This document shows, piece after piece, positions 53,388-63,276 of a stretch of 64,000 bases of DNA. The notes beneath the pieces were generated by a model that ran no database searches, was not told the origin of the DNA, and saw only the letters and a list, made by a program, of their open reading frames with translations. The stretch lies in NCBI GenBank assembly GCA_013349325.1, contig DUZX01000005.1, forward strand, positions 1-64,000, read 5' to 3'. Source of the DNA: Desulfuromonadales bacterium (GTDB lineage Bacteria; Desulfobacterota; Desulfuromonadia; Geobacterales; Pseudopelobacteraceae). Each line of letters begins with the position of its first letter. Within the stretch, counting starts at the first letter, position 1. The translations under genes were made by a program, and so were the position numbers.

Positions 53388-53756
53388 ATGCACAAACGTT
53401 CTGAAAAAGTAGCCGAAACAATCCATGAAATAATCTGCAGTATCCTTTCGCGCGGTCTCAACGATCCACGCATCGGATTTGTAACCATTACCGGCGTGGA
53501 AGTTACCGATGACCTGAGTCTGGCACGCATTTTTTTCTCTGTTATCGGTGATGATGCTGCAAAAAAAGATACAGAAGCGGGCCTGAACAGTGCCAAGGGT
53601 TTTATTCGCCGCGATATCGGTAAAAAACTCACCATCCGGCATACACCGGAACTTGTTTTCAAATATGACAATTCCCTCGATTACGGCAGTCGGATAGAAT
53701 CTCTTATCAAGGAGATACATACTGAACATGACGGAAATAATCCAGAAAATCGTTGA
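53388..53756 (+). CDS. rbfA: Ribosome-binding factor A
   Basis: 122 residues with the RbfA KH-type fold: HKRSEKVAETIHEIICSILS, DPRIGFVTITGVEVTDDLS and GFIRRDIGKKLTIRHTPEL. It assists 16S rRNA 5'-end processing in 30S maturation. ATG 53388 lies directly behind the inverted repeat. The 3' end overlaps nrnA by 29 nt. Confidence 0.95.
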   Translation: MHKRSEKVAETIHEIICSILSRGLNDPRIGFVTITGVEVTDDLSLARIFFSVIGDDAAKKDTEAGLNSAKGFIRRDIGKKLTIRHTPELVFKYDNSLDYGSRIESLIKEIHTEHDGNNPENR

Positions 53757-54687
53757 TGTAATCCGCTCGAACTCCTCATTTCTGCTGACAACCCACGAAG
53801 GTCCGGACGGTGATGCCGTCGGCTCTTCGCTGGCGCTGGCTTCCTTTCTCCGCTGCATAGGCAAGGATGTCACAGTGCACTACCGTGATCCGGTTCCCGA
53901 TCTGTATGTCTTTCTGCCGGGCACCGACACCGTTGTACGACACATTCCCGACCGCCATTTCGACGTTTCTTTTGTTCTGGATATCGGTGAGCGCAAACGG
54001 GCCGGAAACGAATTCTGCGACTTTGCCCGGGTTACAACAACGGTCAACCTCGACCATCACCTTTCCTGTACTAATTTTGCTGATTTCAATCTGATCGACC
54101 CGCAGGCAGCTGCTACCGGGTTGCTCGTGTACCGGGTTGCCACGGCGTACGGTTATACGTTCGATCGTGAAACGGCCCTCTGCATCTACGTTGCCACCAT
54201 TACCGATACCGGTTCATTCCGTTACTCCAATGCCAATCGCGAGGCTTTTTCGGTTGCCGGCGAAATGATTGAATGTGGTGTCAATGCCTGGGACGTTGCC
54301 GAAAAACTCTATGAAAATCAGCCGAGAAAACGACTTGAACTTTTAGCGAAATGCCTGCCGACACTGGAGGTATTTAAAGACGGACTGGCTGCGTCCGTTG
54401 CGGTGTCAAGCGAGATGTATGCTGCCAGTGGTGCCGATGCCGAACTGACGGATGGCTTTGTCAATTATCCCCGCTCGATCCGTGGCGTTGAAGTTGCCAT
54501 TTTCTTCCGCCAATTGGAACCATTGAAATGGAAGGTCGGTTTCCGTTCCAAGGGTAAGGTTAACGTTGCCACGTTTTCGGCAGCTTTTGGCGGCGGAGGG
54601 CACCACAATGCCGCCGGATGCACGCTGGATGGATCCCTTGAGCAGGTAAAGGCAGCCATTTATAACATTGTGGAAGCGTCTCTTTGA
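53728..54687 (+). CDS. nrnA: DHH/DHHA1 nanoRNase/pAp phosphatase NrnA
   Basis: 319 residues of the bifunctional oligoribonuclease and pAp phosphatase type. Metal-binding motifs are HEGPDGDAVGSSLALA, a VLDIG segment, NLDHHLSC (the DHH motif) and TDTGSFRYSN. The DHHA1 part ends with GGGGHHNAAGCTL. It degrades 2-5 nt RNA pieces and pAp. It overlaps rbfA at its start and truB at its end, so it is part of the same operon. Confidence 0.94.
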   Translation: MTEIIQKIVDVIRSNSSFLLTTHEGPDGDAVGSSLALASFLRCIGKDVTVHYRDPVPDLYVFLPGTDTVVRHIPDRHFDVSFVLDIGERKRAGNEFCDFARVTTTVNLDHHLSCTNFADFNLIDPQAAATGLLVYRVATAYGYTFDRETALCIYVATITDTGSFRYSNANREAFSVAGEMIECGVNAWDVAEKLYENQPRKRLELLAKCLPTLEVFKDGLAASVAVSSEMYAASGADAELTDGFVNYPRSIRGVEVAIFFRQLEPLKWKVGFRSKGKVNVATFSAAFGGGGHHNAAGCTLDGSLEQVKAAIYNIVEASL

Positions 54688-55595
54688 TTAACGGTTTCGT
54701 CGTTATTGACAAACCGGCCGGTATCACATCTCATGATGTCGTCAGCCGTGTCCGCCGTATTCTGGGGACACGTAAGGTAGGCCATACCGGCACTCTCGAC
54801 CCCTTTGCCACGGGTGTCCTGCCGGTGGCGGTTAACGACGGGACCAAAGTGATCCCGTTTCTCGATGAAGGCTGCAAGTGCTATGAAGCCCTGATGCGCC
54901 TGGGCGTCACAACCGACACGCTCGACATGACCGGTACCATCCTTTCCGAATCAGATCCTTCCTGTATAACTCGTGAACAGCTTCTCGCCTGCCTCTGCGA
55001 CTTCACCGGCCCACTATGCCAAATCCCTCCCATGTATTCAGCCATCAAGCAAAATGGACAACCGCTCTACAAGCTTGCTCGTCAGGGACTTGAAGTTGAG
55101 CGTCAGGCACGCGATGTCGAAATACTGTCCATTGAGCTGCTTTCGTTTGATCTGCCGCATGCCGCTATCCGGGTTGTCTGTTCGCGCGGGACATATATCC
55201 GTACTCTGGCCGACGATATTGGCAGACAGCTCGGATGCGGCTCTGCCCTGCAGGAGTTGCGGCGCACCGCCAGCGGCCCGTTCCGTATAGAAGACGCACT
55301 TACGCTGATGGAACTTGAAGCTGCAGCAGAGGCGGGGCGGGTAGAATCTGTAATTTTGTCTCCGCTCCAGTCAATAGCTCATCTGATTGAAATTCCCCTC
55401 ACCTCCACAGGAGCTGAGGGGCTTCGATTCGGCAGGGCACCCACGTGGGATGCCACTTTGCAGAAAACGCCGGTCGTCTGTACGGAGGAGGCAGTGGTAC
55501 GATTAACGTTTGAGGGGAATCTTGCAGCCGTCGCACGGTTGGTTCCAGGGCGTGCAGATGACGCCGTCATCGCGCTGAAGCGCGTATTTCTGTGA
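54684..55595 (+). CDS. truB: tRNA pseudouridine-55 synthase
   Basis: 303 residues. The catalytic aspartate lies in GHTGTLDPFATGVLPV (about residue 40). Other blocks are GFVVIDKPAGITSHDVV, QIPPMYSAIKQNGQPLYKLAR, and a C-terminal PUA-like region. The start is TTG 54684, overlapping the nrnA stop. It forms the pseudouridine of the tRNA T loop. Confidence 0.94.
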   Translation: MINGFVVIDKPAGITSHDVVSRVRRILGTRKVGHTGTLDPFATGVLPVAVNDGTKVIPFLDEGCKCYEALMRLGVTTDTLDMTGTILSESDPSCITREQLLACLCDFTGPLCQIPPMYSAIKQNGQPLYKLARQGLEVERQARDVEILSIELLSFDLPHAAIRVVCSRGTYIRTLADDIGRQLGCGSALQELRRTASGPFRIEDALTLMELEAAAEAGRVESVILSPLQSIAHLIEIPLTSTGAEGLRFGRAPTWDATLQKTPVVCTEEAVVRLTFEGNLAAVARLVPGRADDAVIALKRVFL

Positions 55596-55898
55596 TTGAT
55601 GTGTAATCAGAAGGTTATTTCCAAGCCGCTCGATCTGAAAGATGTAAAGGCCGCAGTGGGCGAAGTTTTGGCGGGATAAGAGTCTGACGAGTGATCAGTT
55701 TATGATCCGGTTCTCTGTCTGGATTTCCTTCTGCTGAGTTGGCGTCGTTGACACAAGCTCTCGAAACGGTTATTGATACAGGCCAGCTGCTTTTTGGCAG
55801 CGATGACATTCCTGAATAATCGCTGCTGATGAGGTATCCCTATCTGGTGGGCGTTCCGGACTCGATGTGACAGGACACAACAAGAGGAGAGTGGCACG
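55596..55898. other. Gap with receiver-domain remnant
   Basis: Positions 55606-55677 read NQKVISKPLDLKDVKAAV then GEVLAG and TAA, a close match to the C-terminus of the response regulator just downstream (RVISKPINLKELMSAV). This is the tail of a second, lost receiver gene. The rest to 55898 has no gene; GAGGAG at 55884-55889 is the ribosome-binding site of the next gene. Confidence 0.7.
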
Positions 55899-56270
55899 AT
55901 GGCGCGTATAGTGGTAATTGACGACGATTCCGGAATATGCCTGCTTTTGCAGGAATACCTCACAGAGCAGGGTTACATGGTTGATACTGCCGAGAATGGC
56001 AAAGAGGGCTTGAAGCTGGTTGGACTTCATCACTATGATCTGGTAATCACTGACATTGTCATGCCGGAAATGGACGGATTTGAAGTCATAACCGCAATCA
56101 AGAAAAAAAGCCCGCACACCGGCTTGATTGCCATGACAGGCGGGTCGGTAAAACTTCATCAGGATGTACTCCTTACAACCGCCGAATTAATGCGTGCTGA
56201 CAGAGTGATCTCCAAGCCGATCAACTTAAAAGAGTTGATGTCCGCCGTGACTGAAATACTGGCGGCGTGA
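55899..56270 (+). CDS. Single-domain response regulator
   Basis: 123 residues, a CheY-like receiver without output domain. Acidic pocket D8/D9/D10, phospho-acceptor D52 in LVITDIVMPEMDG, switch threonine in LIAMTGG and lysine in VISKPINL. Its cognate kinase is not next to it. AGGAGAGTGGCACG precedes ATG 55899. It separates truB from rpsO, an unusual insertion in this conserved block. Confidence 0.9.
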   Translation: MARIVVIDDDSGICLLLQEYLTEQGYMVDTAENGKEGLKLVGLHHYDLVITDIVMPEMDGFEVITAIKKKSPHTGLIAMTGGSVKLHQDVLLTTAELMRADRVISKPINLKELMSAVTEILAA

Positions 56271-56390
56271 TCCGGTAATGAGATAACCAGATAAGGCTTT
56301 ACATGCTGGTAACAATGTGGTAGGTAGTTCAACTCTAAAAAATCGCGTGCGTTTTACTACGCTTTACTAAAAATAATGGAGGAATAAAAA

Positions 56391-56657
56391 GTGCTGGCAA
56401 CCGAAAAAAAGCAAGAAATCATCAACACTTTCAAGAAACATGAGAGCGACACAGGTTCACCGGAAGTTCAAATTGCTATTTTAACTGAGCGGATCACGTA
56501 CCTGACCGAGCATTTCAAAACTCATAAAAAAGATCACCATAGCCGTCGTGGTCTTCTTAAGCTGGTTGGCCAGAGAAGGCGTCTGCTTGATTATTTGAAG
56601 GGTAAAGAGATGGGCAGATACAAAACAGTTATCGAACGACTCGGCATCCGCAGGTAG
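56391..56657 (+). CDS. rpsO: 30S ribosomal protein S15
   Basis: 88 residues, GTG start at 56391 with GGAGGAATAAAAA upstream. [39 protein letters not shown] and [10 protein letters not shown] are S15 hallmarks. It binds 16S rRNA early in 30S assembly. pnp follows, as in E. coli. Confidence 0.97.
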   Translation: MLATEKKQEIINTFKKHESDTGSPEVQIAILTERITYLTEHFKTHKKDHHSRRGLLKLVGQRRRLLDYLKGKEMGRYKTVIERLGIRR

Positions 56658-56661
56658 TTAT

Positions 56662-56695
56662 CAGCGGTATACCTGGCGCTGCCGGTATACCGCTG
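56662..56695 (+). other. Perfect hairpin between rpsO and pnp
   Basis: CAGCGGTATACC (56662-56673) and GGTATACCGCTG (56684-56695) form a 12-bp perfect stem extended by GGC/GCC inside the loop. No T-run follows. It may be an RNase processing site in the rpsO-pnp transcript, as known for E. coli. Confidence 0.65.
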
Positions 56696-56720
56696 TCTGT
56701 TTACGGTGTGCTCATTTCAT

Positions 56721-56752
56721 AAAAGGGCTTTTTGAGCCCTTTTTATTTTTGT
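56721..56752 (+). terminator. Terminator between rpsO and pnp
   Basis: AAAAGGGCT and AGCCCTTTT pair around TTTTG and are followed by TTATTTTT. Read-through would feed pnp. Confidence 0.8.
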
Positions 56753-56768
56753 TGGGGGCGTGGATAGA

Positions 56769-56834
56769 GTTCCTTCGGTATTTTTATACCGCAGGGATTG
56801 TAGCGACGGCCCCAACGCAACCGAAGAGGAGAAC
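56769..56834 (+). promoter_or_regulatory. pnp leader with possible SD-masking stem
   Basis: GTTCCTTCGGT (56769-56779) can pair with ACCGAAGAGGAGAAC (56820-56834), which contains the pnp ribosome-binding site AGGAG; CGGTAT/ATACCG also forms a small hairpin. Masking of the SD would fit translational control of pnp. Confidence 0.45.
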
Positions 56835-56840
56835 AGAATA

Positions 56841-58949
56841 ATGGAACACAATGTTCAGGTTGAGTTTGGCGGCAGAACGATTACCATTTCTACCGGCAAA
56901 ATGGCAAAACAGGCTAACGGGGCAGTCATGATCAGCGCCGGCGACACGATGGTGCTGGTGACCGCTGTCGCAGCCAAAGAGGCTAAAGAAGGGCAGGACT
57001 TCTTCCCGCTGACTGTCAACTATACTGAAAAAGCGTATGCCGGCGGCAAGATCCCGGGTGGTTTTTTCAAGCGTGAGGCACGTCCTTCCGATCCGGAAAC
57101 ACTGACCTGCCGACTTATCGATCGTCCGATCCGTCCGCTTTTCCCGGAAAACTATTTGAACGATACCCAGATTATTGCAACGGTAGTTTCAGCTGATCAG
57201 GACAACGATCCGGCTATCCTGTCAATGCTGGGCGCTTCGGCTGCTCTGATGATTTCCGATATCCCGTTTCTGGGACCGATTGCCGGTGCCAAAGTTGCGC
57301 GCGTCGATGGCCAGCTGATCTGTAATCCGACCGCCGAGCAGCTCGAAAAGAGCGACTTTGAGATCGTGGTTGCCGCCAGTGCTGATGCCGTCATCATGGT
57401 TGAAGGCGAAGCCAAATTCGTATCCGAAGATGATCTTCTGGAGGCGGTCTTTTTTGCCAAAGAAGCCATGCTGCCGCTGATCAAGGCGCAGATCGAACTG
57501 CAGCAGAAGGTCGGCATTGCCAAGCGTGTCATCGCTCCGCCGGTCGTCAACGAAGCCCTGCTTGCGCGGGTACGTGAACTGGCCTACGACCAGATCGGTG
57601 AGGCGGTTAAGCTGAAAGACAAGCAGGAACGCCACATCCGGATCGATGCTGTCAAGGTAGAGACCATTGAAGCGCTTAAAGAAGAGTTCGAAGGTTCTGC
57701 CAAGCAGATCAAGGCCTTCCTGGGCGATTTTGAATATGAGCGTGTACGTGCAGATATCCTCGATACCGGCATCCGTATCGATGGCCGCACTACAACGACC
57801 ATCCGTCCGGTCAGCACCGAAGTCGGTCTGTTGCCACGTGTTCATGGTTCGGCGCTCTTCACGCGCGGTGAAACGCAGGCTCTGGTTACTACGACTCTCG
57901 GAACCTCAGTTGACGAGCAGCGTATTGATTCACTCTATGGCGCTTCACGTAAACGCTTCCTGTTGCATTACAACTTTCCCCCGTTCTCTGTTGGCGAAAC
58001 CAGCTTCCGTCTGGGACCCGGTCGTCGTGAGATCGGTCACGGCATGCTGGCTGAACGCGCCATCTCGGCTATCATTCCCAAGCATGAAGATTTCCCCTAT
58101 ACGATCCGTATCGTTTCCGAGACACTGGAAAGTAACGGATCCTCCTCAATGGCGGCTGTCTGCGGCGGCTGTCTGTCGCTGATGGATGCCGGTGTTCCGG
58201 TTACCGCTCCGGTAGCCGGTATTGCCATGGGCCTGATCAAGGAAGGCCAAAAGTTTGCCATTCTGTCCGATATTCTGGGTGATGAAGACCATCTCGGCGA
58301 TATGGACTTTAAGGTTGCCGGAACTGCCGAAGGCGTAACTGCCGTGCAGATGGATATTAAAATCGGCGGCGTTACCAAGGAAATCATGCAGCTGGCCCTC
58401 AATCAGGCCCGTGAAGGTCGTCTGCACATTCTGGGCAAGATGGCTGAAAGTCTGACCGTTGCCCGTGCGGAAATGTCCCCCTTTGCACCGCGTATTACGA
58501 CTATCTACGTCAAGACTGACCGTATCCGCGACGTCATCGGTACCGGTGGCAAGAATATCCGCAACATCACTGAAACAACTGGCGTTACGGTTGATATCGA
58601 CGATACCGGTCGTATAAATATCGCCAGCACCAATAAGGAAGCCTGCGATCTGGCGATTCAGATGATTCGCGGCCTGACGGACGAAGCTGAAGAAGGGCGC
58701 CTCTACATGGGTACCGTCCGCAAGATCATGGATTTTGGCGCATTCGTAGAAATCATGCCCGGTACTGATGGTCTGGTTCATATCTCCGAACTGGATACCG
58801 CTCGCGTCAAGGTTGTCACCGATATCCTCAGCGAAGGCGATACGGTTCTGGTTAAATGTATCGGCGTTGATAAGAACGGCAAAATCAAGCTCTCCCGCAA
58901 GGAAGCGCTCGGTCTGAACCTCGACGGCAGCAAGATTGCCGCTGAATAG
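56841..58949 (+). CDS. pnp: Polynucleotide phosphorylase
   Basis: 702 residues from ATG 56841 (GAGGAG upstream). Two RNase PH cores (about 5-225 and 305-545) with [20 protein letters not shown] and [20 protein letters not shown] are followed by KH (about 550-610, [13 protein letters not shown]) and S1 (about 620-690, [20 protein letters not shown]) domains. It degrades RNA phosphorolytically from the 3' end. It follows rpsO, with a terminator and structured leader between them. Confidence 0.97.
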   Translation: MEHNVQVEFGGRTITISTGKMAKQANGAVMISAGDTMVLVTAVAAKEAKEGQDFFPLTVNYTEKAYAGGKIPGGFFKREARPSDPETLTCRLIDRPIRPLFPENYLNDTQIIATVVSADQDNDPAILSMLGASAALMISDIPFLGPIAGAKVARVDGQLICNPTAEQLEKSDFEIVVAASADAVIMVEGEAKFVSEDDLLEAVFFAKEAMLPLIKAQIELQQKVGIAKRVIAPPVVNEALLARVRELAYDQIGEAVKLKDKQERHIRIDAVKVETIEALKEEFEGSAKQIKAFLGDFEYERVRADILDTGIRIDGRTTTTIRPVSTEVGLLPRVHGSALFTRGETQALVTTTLGTSVDEQRIDSLYGASRKRFLLHYNFPPFSVGETSFRLGPGRREIGHGMLAERAISAIIPKHEDFPYTIRIVSETLESNGSSSMAAVCGGCLSLMDAGVPVTAPVAGIAMGLIKEGQKFAILSDILGDEDHLGDMDFKVAGTAEGVTAVQMDIKIGGVTKEIMQLALNQAREGRLHILGKMAESLTVARAEMSPFAPRITTIYVKTDRIRDVIGTGGKNIRNITETTGVTVDIDDTGRINIASTNKEACDLAIQMIRGLTDEAEEGRLYMGTVRKIMDFGAFVEIMPGTDGLVHISELDTARVKVVTDILSEGDTVLVKCIGVDKNGKIKLSRKEALGLNLDGSKIAAE

Positions 58950-58984
58950 TACCGTCGTATAAAAACCGTTTCAAGATCGAAAAG

Positions 58985-59021
58985 AAAAGGCGAGGCCCGT
59001 AAAGGCTTCGCCTTTTCTTTT
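58985..59021 (+). terminator. Terminator behind pnp
   Basis: AAAAGGCGAGGCC and GGCTTCGCCTTTT pair around CGTAAA, followed by CTTTT. Confidence 0.85.
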
Positions 59022-59074
59022 GCCGACAGATAAGGCATACTGCGCGGGTCTTTATTCAGGCAGGGAGGGTCCGG

Positions 59075-60604
59075 ATGCAAAAGCGTCGTCTGGCAGCAAT
59101 CGATATCGGTACCAATTCGATCCGCTGTATTGTGGTTGAGGTGGATCTGCAGGGGCGTTACATGATTCTAGACGACGAGAAAGCGACGGTCCGACTTGGT
59201 GAAAACCTGGCGGAGTGCGGTGCAATCTCGGCTGCGGCATTTGCACGGGCGGTTGATGCCATGTCGCGCATTCATAAGTTGATTACCGGTTTGAAGGTCG
59301 GTGACGTGGAGGCGGTCGCCACCAGTGCTGTGCGCAGTTCAAGCAACGGCGTTGAACTGATTGAGGTGCTGATCAGAGAACTCGGGCATGAAATCCGGAT
59401 CATATCGGGTGACGAGGAAGCCGGGTTGGTGGCGCTGTCTGCCCGCCACAATTTTGATATGAGCGGTAAACGCTATGTGATCATCGATATCGGTGGTGGC
59501 AGTGTCGAGATTATGAGTGCCGTCGCCAATCACGTCGAAAGCAGTTACTCACTTGAACTGGGTGCGGTTCGTATGACCGACAGATTCCTGAAGTCGGATC
59601 CGGTGCGTGACAGTGAGGTTGATGCGCTGCGCCGCTACGTCCGTTCAGAGCTGAAAAAATCATTTCCTGATGATCAGCGCCCGGCCGTACCGGTCTTTAT
59701 CGGTTCCGGCGGGACGATCACCACGCTGGCCAATATGGCCATGAACATGCGCAAACAGACCTATTCATCCTTGCATGGTTTCGAGGTGCTGCGCTCCGAA
59801 GTCGTTCATCTGCTGGCCATGCTGGTGCGTAAAGATATCAAGGCGTTGCGCTCAGTACCGGGCTTAAACCCGGATCGTGCCGATATCATCGTCGCCGGCC
59901 TGGTGGTAATTGATGAGATGATGAAGTTTTTTGACGCCAACATGATGCTGGTCAACGAGCGAGGTATCCGCGAAGGGCTGGTCATTCAGTGTATGAAGCG
60001 TCTTAACCTGCTCCCGGATACCTCCGCTCAGCGCAACTGGAAGGCCTCCGTACTCGAATTCGCCCGTTCATGCCATTTCGACGAACCTCATTCGCGCCAT
60101 GTTGCCAAGATATCGCTAAGTATTCTGGATAGTCTTGCTCAGGAGTATGCTCTCAAAAAAGCCGAGCGGCGTATGCTGGAAGCTGCGGCGCTCCTGCATG
60201 ATGTCGGCTACTTTATCAGCTATAACAGTCACCACAAGCATTCCCACCACCTGATCCGGCATGCCGACCTGTTCGGCTTCTCTGCTCACGAGCGGGAGAT
60301 GATTGCGCTGATAGCGCGCTATCATCGAAAATCACTCCCCAAAAAGAAGCATGACGAGTATGAGCGTCTGGAAGAGAAGAATAAGCTGATTGTCAGTCGT
60401 CTTGGTGGCATTCTGCGACTGGCTGACGGACTTGACCGCCGACGCAGCGGCCTGGTTGATGTTGTGGCACTCAGTCATGCAGGAACGATTTTTACCCTTA
60501 AATTGCTGGGAACCGAAGATATCTCGGTCGAGATTTTCGGGGGCAATGCCAAAAAAGACCTATTTGAAAAATCGTTTGCTGGACAGGTTGTCTTCGAAAG
60601 TTAG
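59075..60604 (+). CDS. ppx: Ppx/GppA-type phosphatase with HD domain
   Basis: 509 residues. The actin-like ATPase-fold half (1-305) has AAIDIGTNSIRCIVVEV and YVIIDIGGGSVEIM, the phosphate loops of exopolyphosphatase/pppGpp phosphatase. The C-terminal HD-type half has AALLHDVGYFISYNSHHKHS. It may hydrolyse polyphosphate or pppGpp; both activities occur in the family. It is separated from pnp by a terminator. Confidence 0.9.
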   Translation: MQKRRLAAIDIGTNSIRCIVVEVDLQGRYMILDDEKATVRLGENLAECGAISAAAFARAVDAMSRIHKLITGLKVGDVEAVATSAVRSSSNGVELIEVLIRELGHEIRIISGDEEAGLVALSARHNFDMSGKRYVIIDIGGGSVEIMSAVANHVESSYSLELGAVRMTDRFLKSDPVRDSEVDALRRYVRSELKKSFPDDQRPAVPVFIGSGGTITTLANMAMNMRKQTYSSLHGFEVLRSEVVHLLAMLVRKDIKALRSVPGLNPDRADIIVAGLVVIDEMMKFFDANMMLVNERGIREGLVIQCMKRLNLLPDTSAQRNWKASVLEFARSCHFDEPHSRHVAKISLSILDSLAQEYALKKAERRMLEAAALLHDVGYFISYNSHHKHSHHLIRHADLFGFSAHEREMIALIARYHRKSLPKKKHDEYERLEEKNKLIVSRLGGILRLADGLDRRRSGLVDVVALSHAGTIFTLKLLGTEDISVEIFGGNAKKDLFEKSFAGQVVFES

Positions 60605-60615
60605 CATGTTATACT
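60588..60615 (+). promoter_or_regulatory. Sigma-70-type promoter
   Basis: TTGTCT (60588-60593), a 16-nt spacer and TATACT (60610-60615), overlapping the ppx 3' end and 25 nt before the GAF-GspE gene. Confidence 0.6.
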
Positions 60616-60640
60616 AATTAAAATATGACAGGATGGCGCT

Positions 60641-62944
60641 ATGGCACAGAATTCCGAGATCTTACGCACACAGCTTGAATACCGCAAACGCTTGATGGAT
60701 AAGATCAACGAGATTCATTCTGCCGATAATCTCAATACTATTCTGATCACGATCAAGGACAGCATTGCCGGGCTGTTTAATGCCGAGCGGGTCACCATCT
60801 ACCTGGCGGATGCCAAGCGCAACATGCTTTTTTCCAAGGTCATGAGCGGAACCGAGATTCGCCAGATTGTGCTTCCGATCAGCGATGCCAGTCTGGCCGG
60901 CTATTGCGCGATCAATGGTTCGATTATCAATATTAAAAATGCCTATGACGCTCATGAATTACGGATGATCGGCAGCAACCTGACCTTTGACGACAGTTGG
61001 GATAAAAAAAGCGGCTTTGTGACTCGGCAGGTACTCTGCGCACCGATGAAGTTTCAGAAAGTCCTGATCGGTGTTATCCAGATCATTAATAATAAAAATT
61101 CGACCCCCTTCAACGAAACCGATATCAGCTATGCAATGGAGTTGGCAACCTCTCTTTCGATTGCGATCCATAACATCTACCGACTCTCAGCTACAACCAA
61201 GATCATTCGCCATAAGGCGCGTTACAACTATCTGCTGGATAAAAACCTGATTGATGACAAGGTGCTCGAAAAAGCCGCCGCTCATCCGGATATAGCCAAA
61301 ATCGGTCTTGACTCTGTTCTGATGCGCGAATTTTCAGTGCCGCGCGATGAAATGGTCAAAAACCTCTCCTTTTATTTCGGTAGCGAATTCATCGGCTACG
61401 ATCCGGCTGTGCATCCACTTGATGATGAGATTCTGAAACGGGTCAAGCCGGAACGACTCACCAAGGAGTGGTGGGTACCCTACACAATAGAAAACGGAAT
61501 TCTCAACATCGTGATCGATGACCCGACCGATCTCGGACGTCAGGATATGTTGAAATTTGTCTATCCCGAGTACAAGCGGATCAGCTTTATCGGAGCATTC
61601 CGCGAAGACATCCTCAGCTACATCAACCTGTTCTATCATCAGGGTTCGTCTGAGGCTGCTAACAGCAGCATCAACGATATCATCAGCAAGCTGGATACTA
61701 CTGACGAGCCTGAAATTGAGAACGAATCGCAAAAGGTATCGGAACAGGACAGCGTTATTGTTCAGCTGGTTAACAAGATCATCATGGATGCCGTCAAAAA
61801 CAGGGTCTCCGATATCCATATCGAACCGTATCCCGGCAAAGAGGATGTGCAGGTCAGGATGAGGGTGGACGGGCGCTGCAAGATCTATCAGCGTATCCCC
61901 TACAAGTACAAATATGCCATTCCTTCGCGTATCAAGATCATGTGCGGACTCGATATATCGGAACGGCGAAAGCCGCAGGACGGTAAAATAGATTTCAAAA
62001 AATTCGGACCGCTCAACGTCGAGTTGCGCGTTGCCACCGTTCCGACCGCTGGACAGCTTGAGGATGTCGTCATGCGTGTCCTGGCATCCGGAGAGAGCGC
62101 CATTCCGTTTAATAAACTGGGGCTTACGGAACGCAACGCAACGGTGCTGGATGCCTGCATCAAACAGCCCTACGGTTTGATACTTGTGGTCGGGCCGACC
62201 GGTTCCGGCAAAACAACTACGCTGCACTCTGCCGTTTCGGTCATTAACACACCGGAAACCAAGATCTGGACAGCGGAAGATCCGGTCGAAATCACGCAGC
62301 GCGGCCTCCGTCAGGTTCAGGTGCATCCCAAGATCGGCTTTACTTTTGCTGCCGCGCTGCGTTCATTTTTGCGAGCCGATCCGGATGTAATCATGGTTGG
62401 CGAGATGCGTGATCAGGAAACCGCCGAAATCGGTGTCGAATCTTCCTTGACCGGGCATCTGGTCTTTTCAACTTTGCACACCAATTCGGCGCCGGAAACG
62501 ATTACACGTCTGCTTGATATGGAGCTGGATCCGTTTTCATTTTCTGATGCAATCCTCTGCATCCTGGCTCAGCGCCTTGCGCGACGCCTCTGCTCATGTG
62601 CGCAGGAATATGTTCCCGAGCAGACCGAGATCGATGAAATTCTGTACGAATATGGCGCGGAAAACTTTGCCGCAACGGGAATTAATCCGGCTGACATCCG
62701 GCTTTTCAAGGCGGTTGGTTGCGAGAAGTGCGGAGATACCGGTTACAAGGGGCGTCTGGGACTTCATGAATTGCTGGAAGGAACTGATGCTATCAAATCG
62801 TTAATAAAGCGGAAATCAGAAATAGAAGCTATCCGCAATCAGGCTGTACTGGATGGTATGACCACGCTCAAGCAGGATGGGATTTTAAAATGCCTACAGG
62901 GATTGACCGACCTCAAAGAGGTGCGTCGGGTCTGTATCAAATAA
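60641..62944 (+). CDS. GspE/PilB-family ATPase fused to GAF domain
   Basis: 767 residues. A GAF domain (about 20-185: FNAERVTIYLADAKRNMLFS, VLCAPMKFQKVLIGVIQIIN) replaces the first MshEN part. The middle (about 205-355) is a GspE N2-like module, and the ATPase core has Walker A GPTGSGKTTTLHS (about 518-530), Walker B DPDVIMVGEMRDQETAE and a zinc site. The first cysteine pair is CSC rather than the usual CxxC; the second is CEKCGDTGYKGR. It resembles the ATPase at 46130, sharing the segments SDIHIEPYPGK and ERRKPQDGKI. A small-molecule-sensing secretion or pilus motor is plausible. Confidence 0.9.
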   Translation: MAQNSEILRTQLEYRKRLMDKINEIHSADNLNTILITIKDSIAGLFNAERVTIYLADAKRNMLFSKVMSGTEIRQIVLPISDASLAGYCAINGSIINIKNAYDAHELRMIGSNLTFDDSWDKKSGFVTRQVLCAPMKFQKVLIGVIQIINNKNSTPFNETDISYAMELATSLSIAIHNIYRLSATTKIIRHKARYNYLLDKNLIDDKVLEKAAAHPDIAKIGLDSVLMREFSVPRDEMVKNLSFYFGSEFIGYDPAVHPLDDEILKRVKPERLTKEWWVPYTIENGILNIVIDDPTDLGRQDMLKFVYPEYKRISFIGAFREDILSYINLFYHQGSSEAANSSINDIISKLDTTDEPEIENESQKVSEQDSVIVQLVNKIIMDAVKNRVSDIHIEPYPGKEDVQVRMRVDGRCKIYQRIPYKYKYAIPSRIKIMCGLDISERRKPQDGKIDFKKFGPLNVELRVATVPTAGQLEDVVMRVLASGESAIPFNKLGLTERNATVLDACIKQPYGLILVVGPTGSGKTTTLHSAVSVINTPETKIWTAEDPVEITQRGLRQVQVHPKIGFTFAAALRSFLRADPDVIMVGEMRDQETAEIGVESSLTGHLVFSTLHTNSAPETITRLLDMELDPFSFSDAILCILAQRLARRLCSCAQEYVPEQTEIDEILYEYGAENFAATGINPADIRLFKAVGCEKCGDTGYKGRLGLHELLEGTDAIKSLIKRKSEIEAIRNQAVLDGMTTLKQDGILKCLQGLTDLKEVRRVCIK

Positions 62945-63276
62945 ATGTAAAATTTTATGAGAATCCGTTCGATATCTTTAATTTTCACCCCGCCAGCCTG
63001 TAGTTGAGCAAATCCAAACTGATAATCTGTTTATACCAGATGAGCCCATGGGTATGCAGAGTAAGCCCTTCAATATGAAGGAAGTCCTTGGTGCCTCTGA
63101 AGTTTGTAGCCAATTGGGCTGACCAGTCAAAATCATCTCGCGTACGCCTCCAGATGTGTAAAATCAGTTGTGAACCTGCACCATACAAGTTCTGCAGTCG
63201 GGTTTTTTTTATTTGTAATGCAACGCTAGTAGGTTAGTATGTCGGCACAAACAATTCACAAGGAGCAGAGCAAGCC
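62945..63276. other. Gap before the S1-domain gene
   Basis: No convincing gene. A minus-strand 67-codon frame (62985-63188) rich in Trp and His is present but has no ribosome-binding site and no family that I know. TTTTTTTT at 63203-63210 is not preceded by a clear stem. A promoter for the next gene is listed at 63213-63240. Confidence 0.5.
63213..63240 (+). promoter_or_regulatory. Sigma-70-type promoter before S1 gene
   Basis: TTGTAA (63213-63218), a 16-nt spacer and TAGTAT (63235-63240), 36 nt before the ATG. Fair match to consensus. Confidence 0.5.

Noticed and set aside
61334-62326. 330-codon minus-strand frame opposite the GAF-GspE gene
   Set aside because: Antisense to conserved ATPase motifs and without a ribosome-binding site; a shadow frame.
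62985-63188. 67-codon minus-strand frame before the S1 gene
   Set aside because: No start signal and no recognisable family; kept only as a remark in the gap entry.
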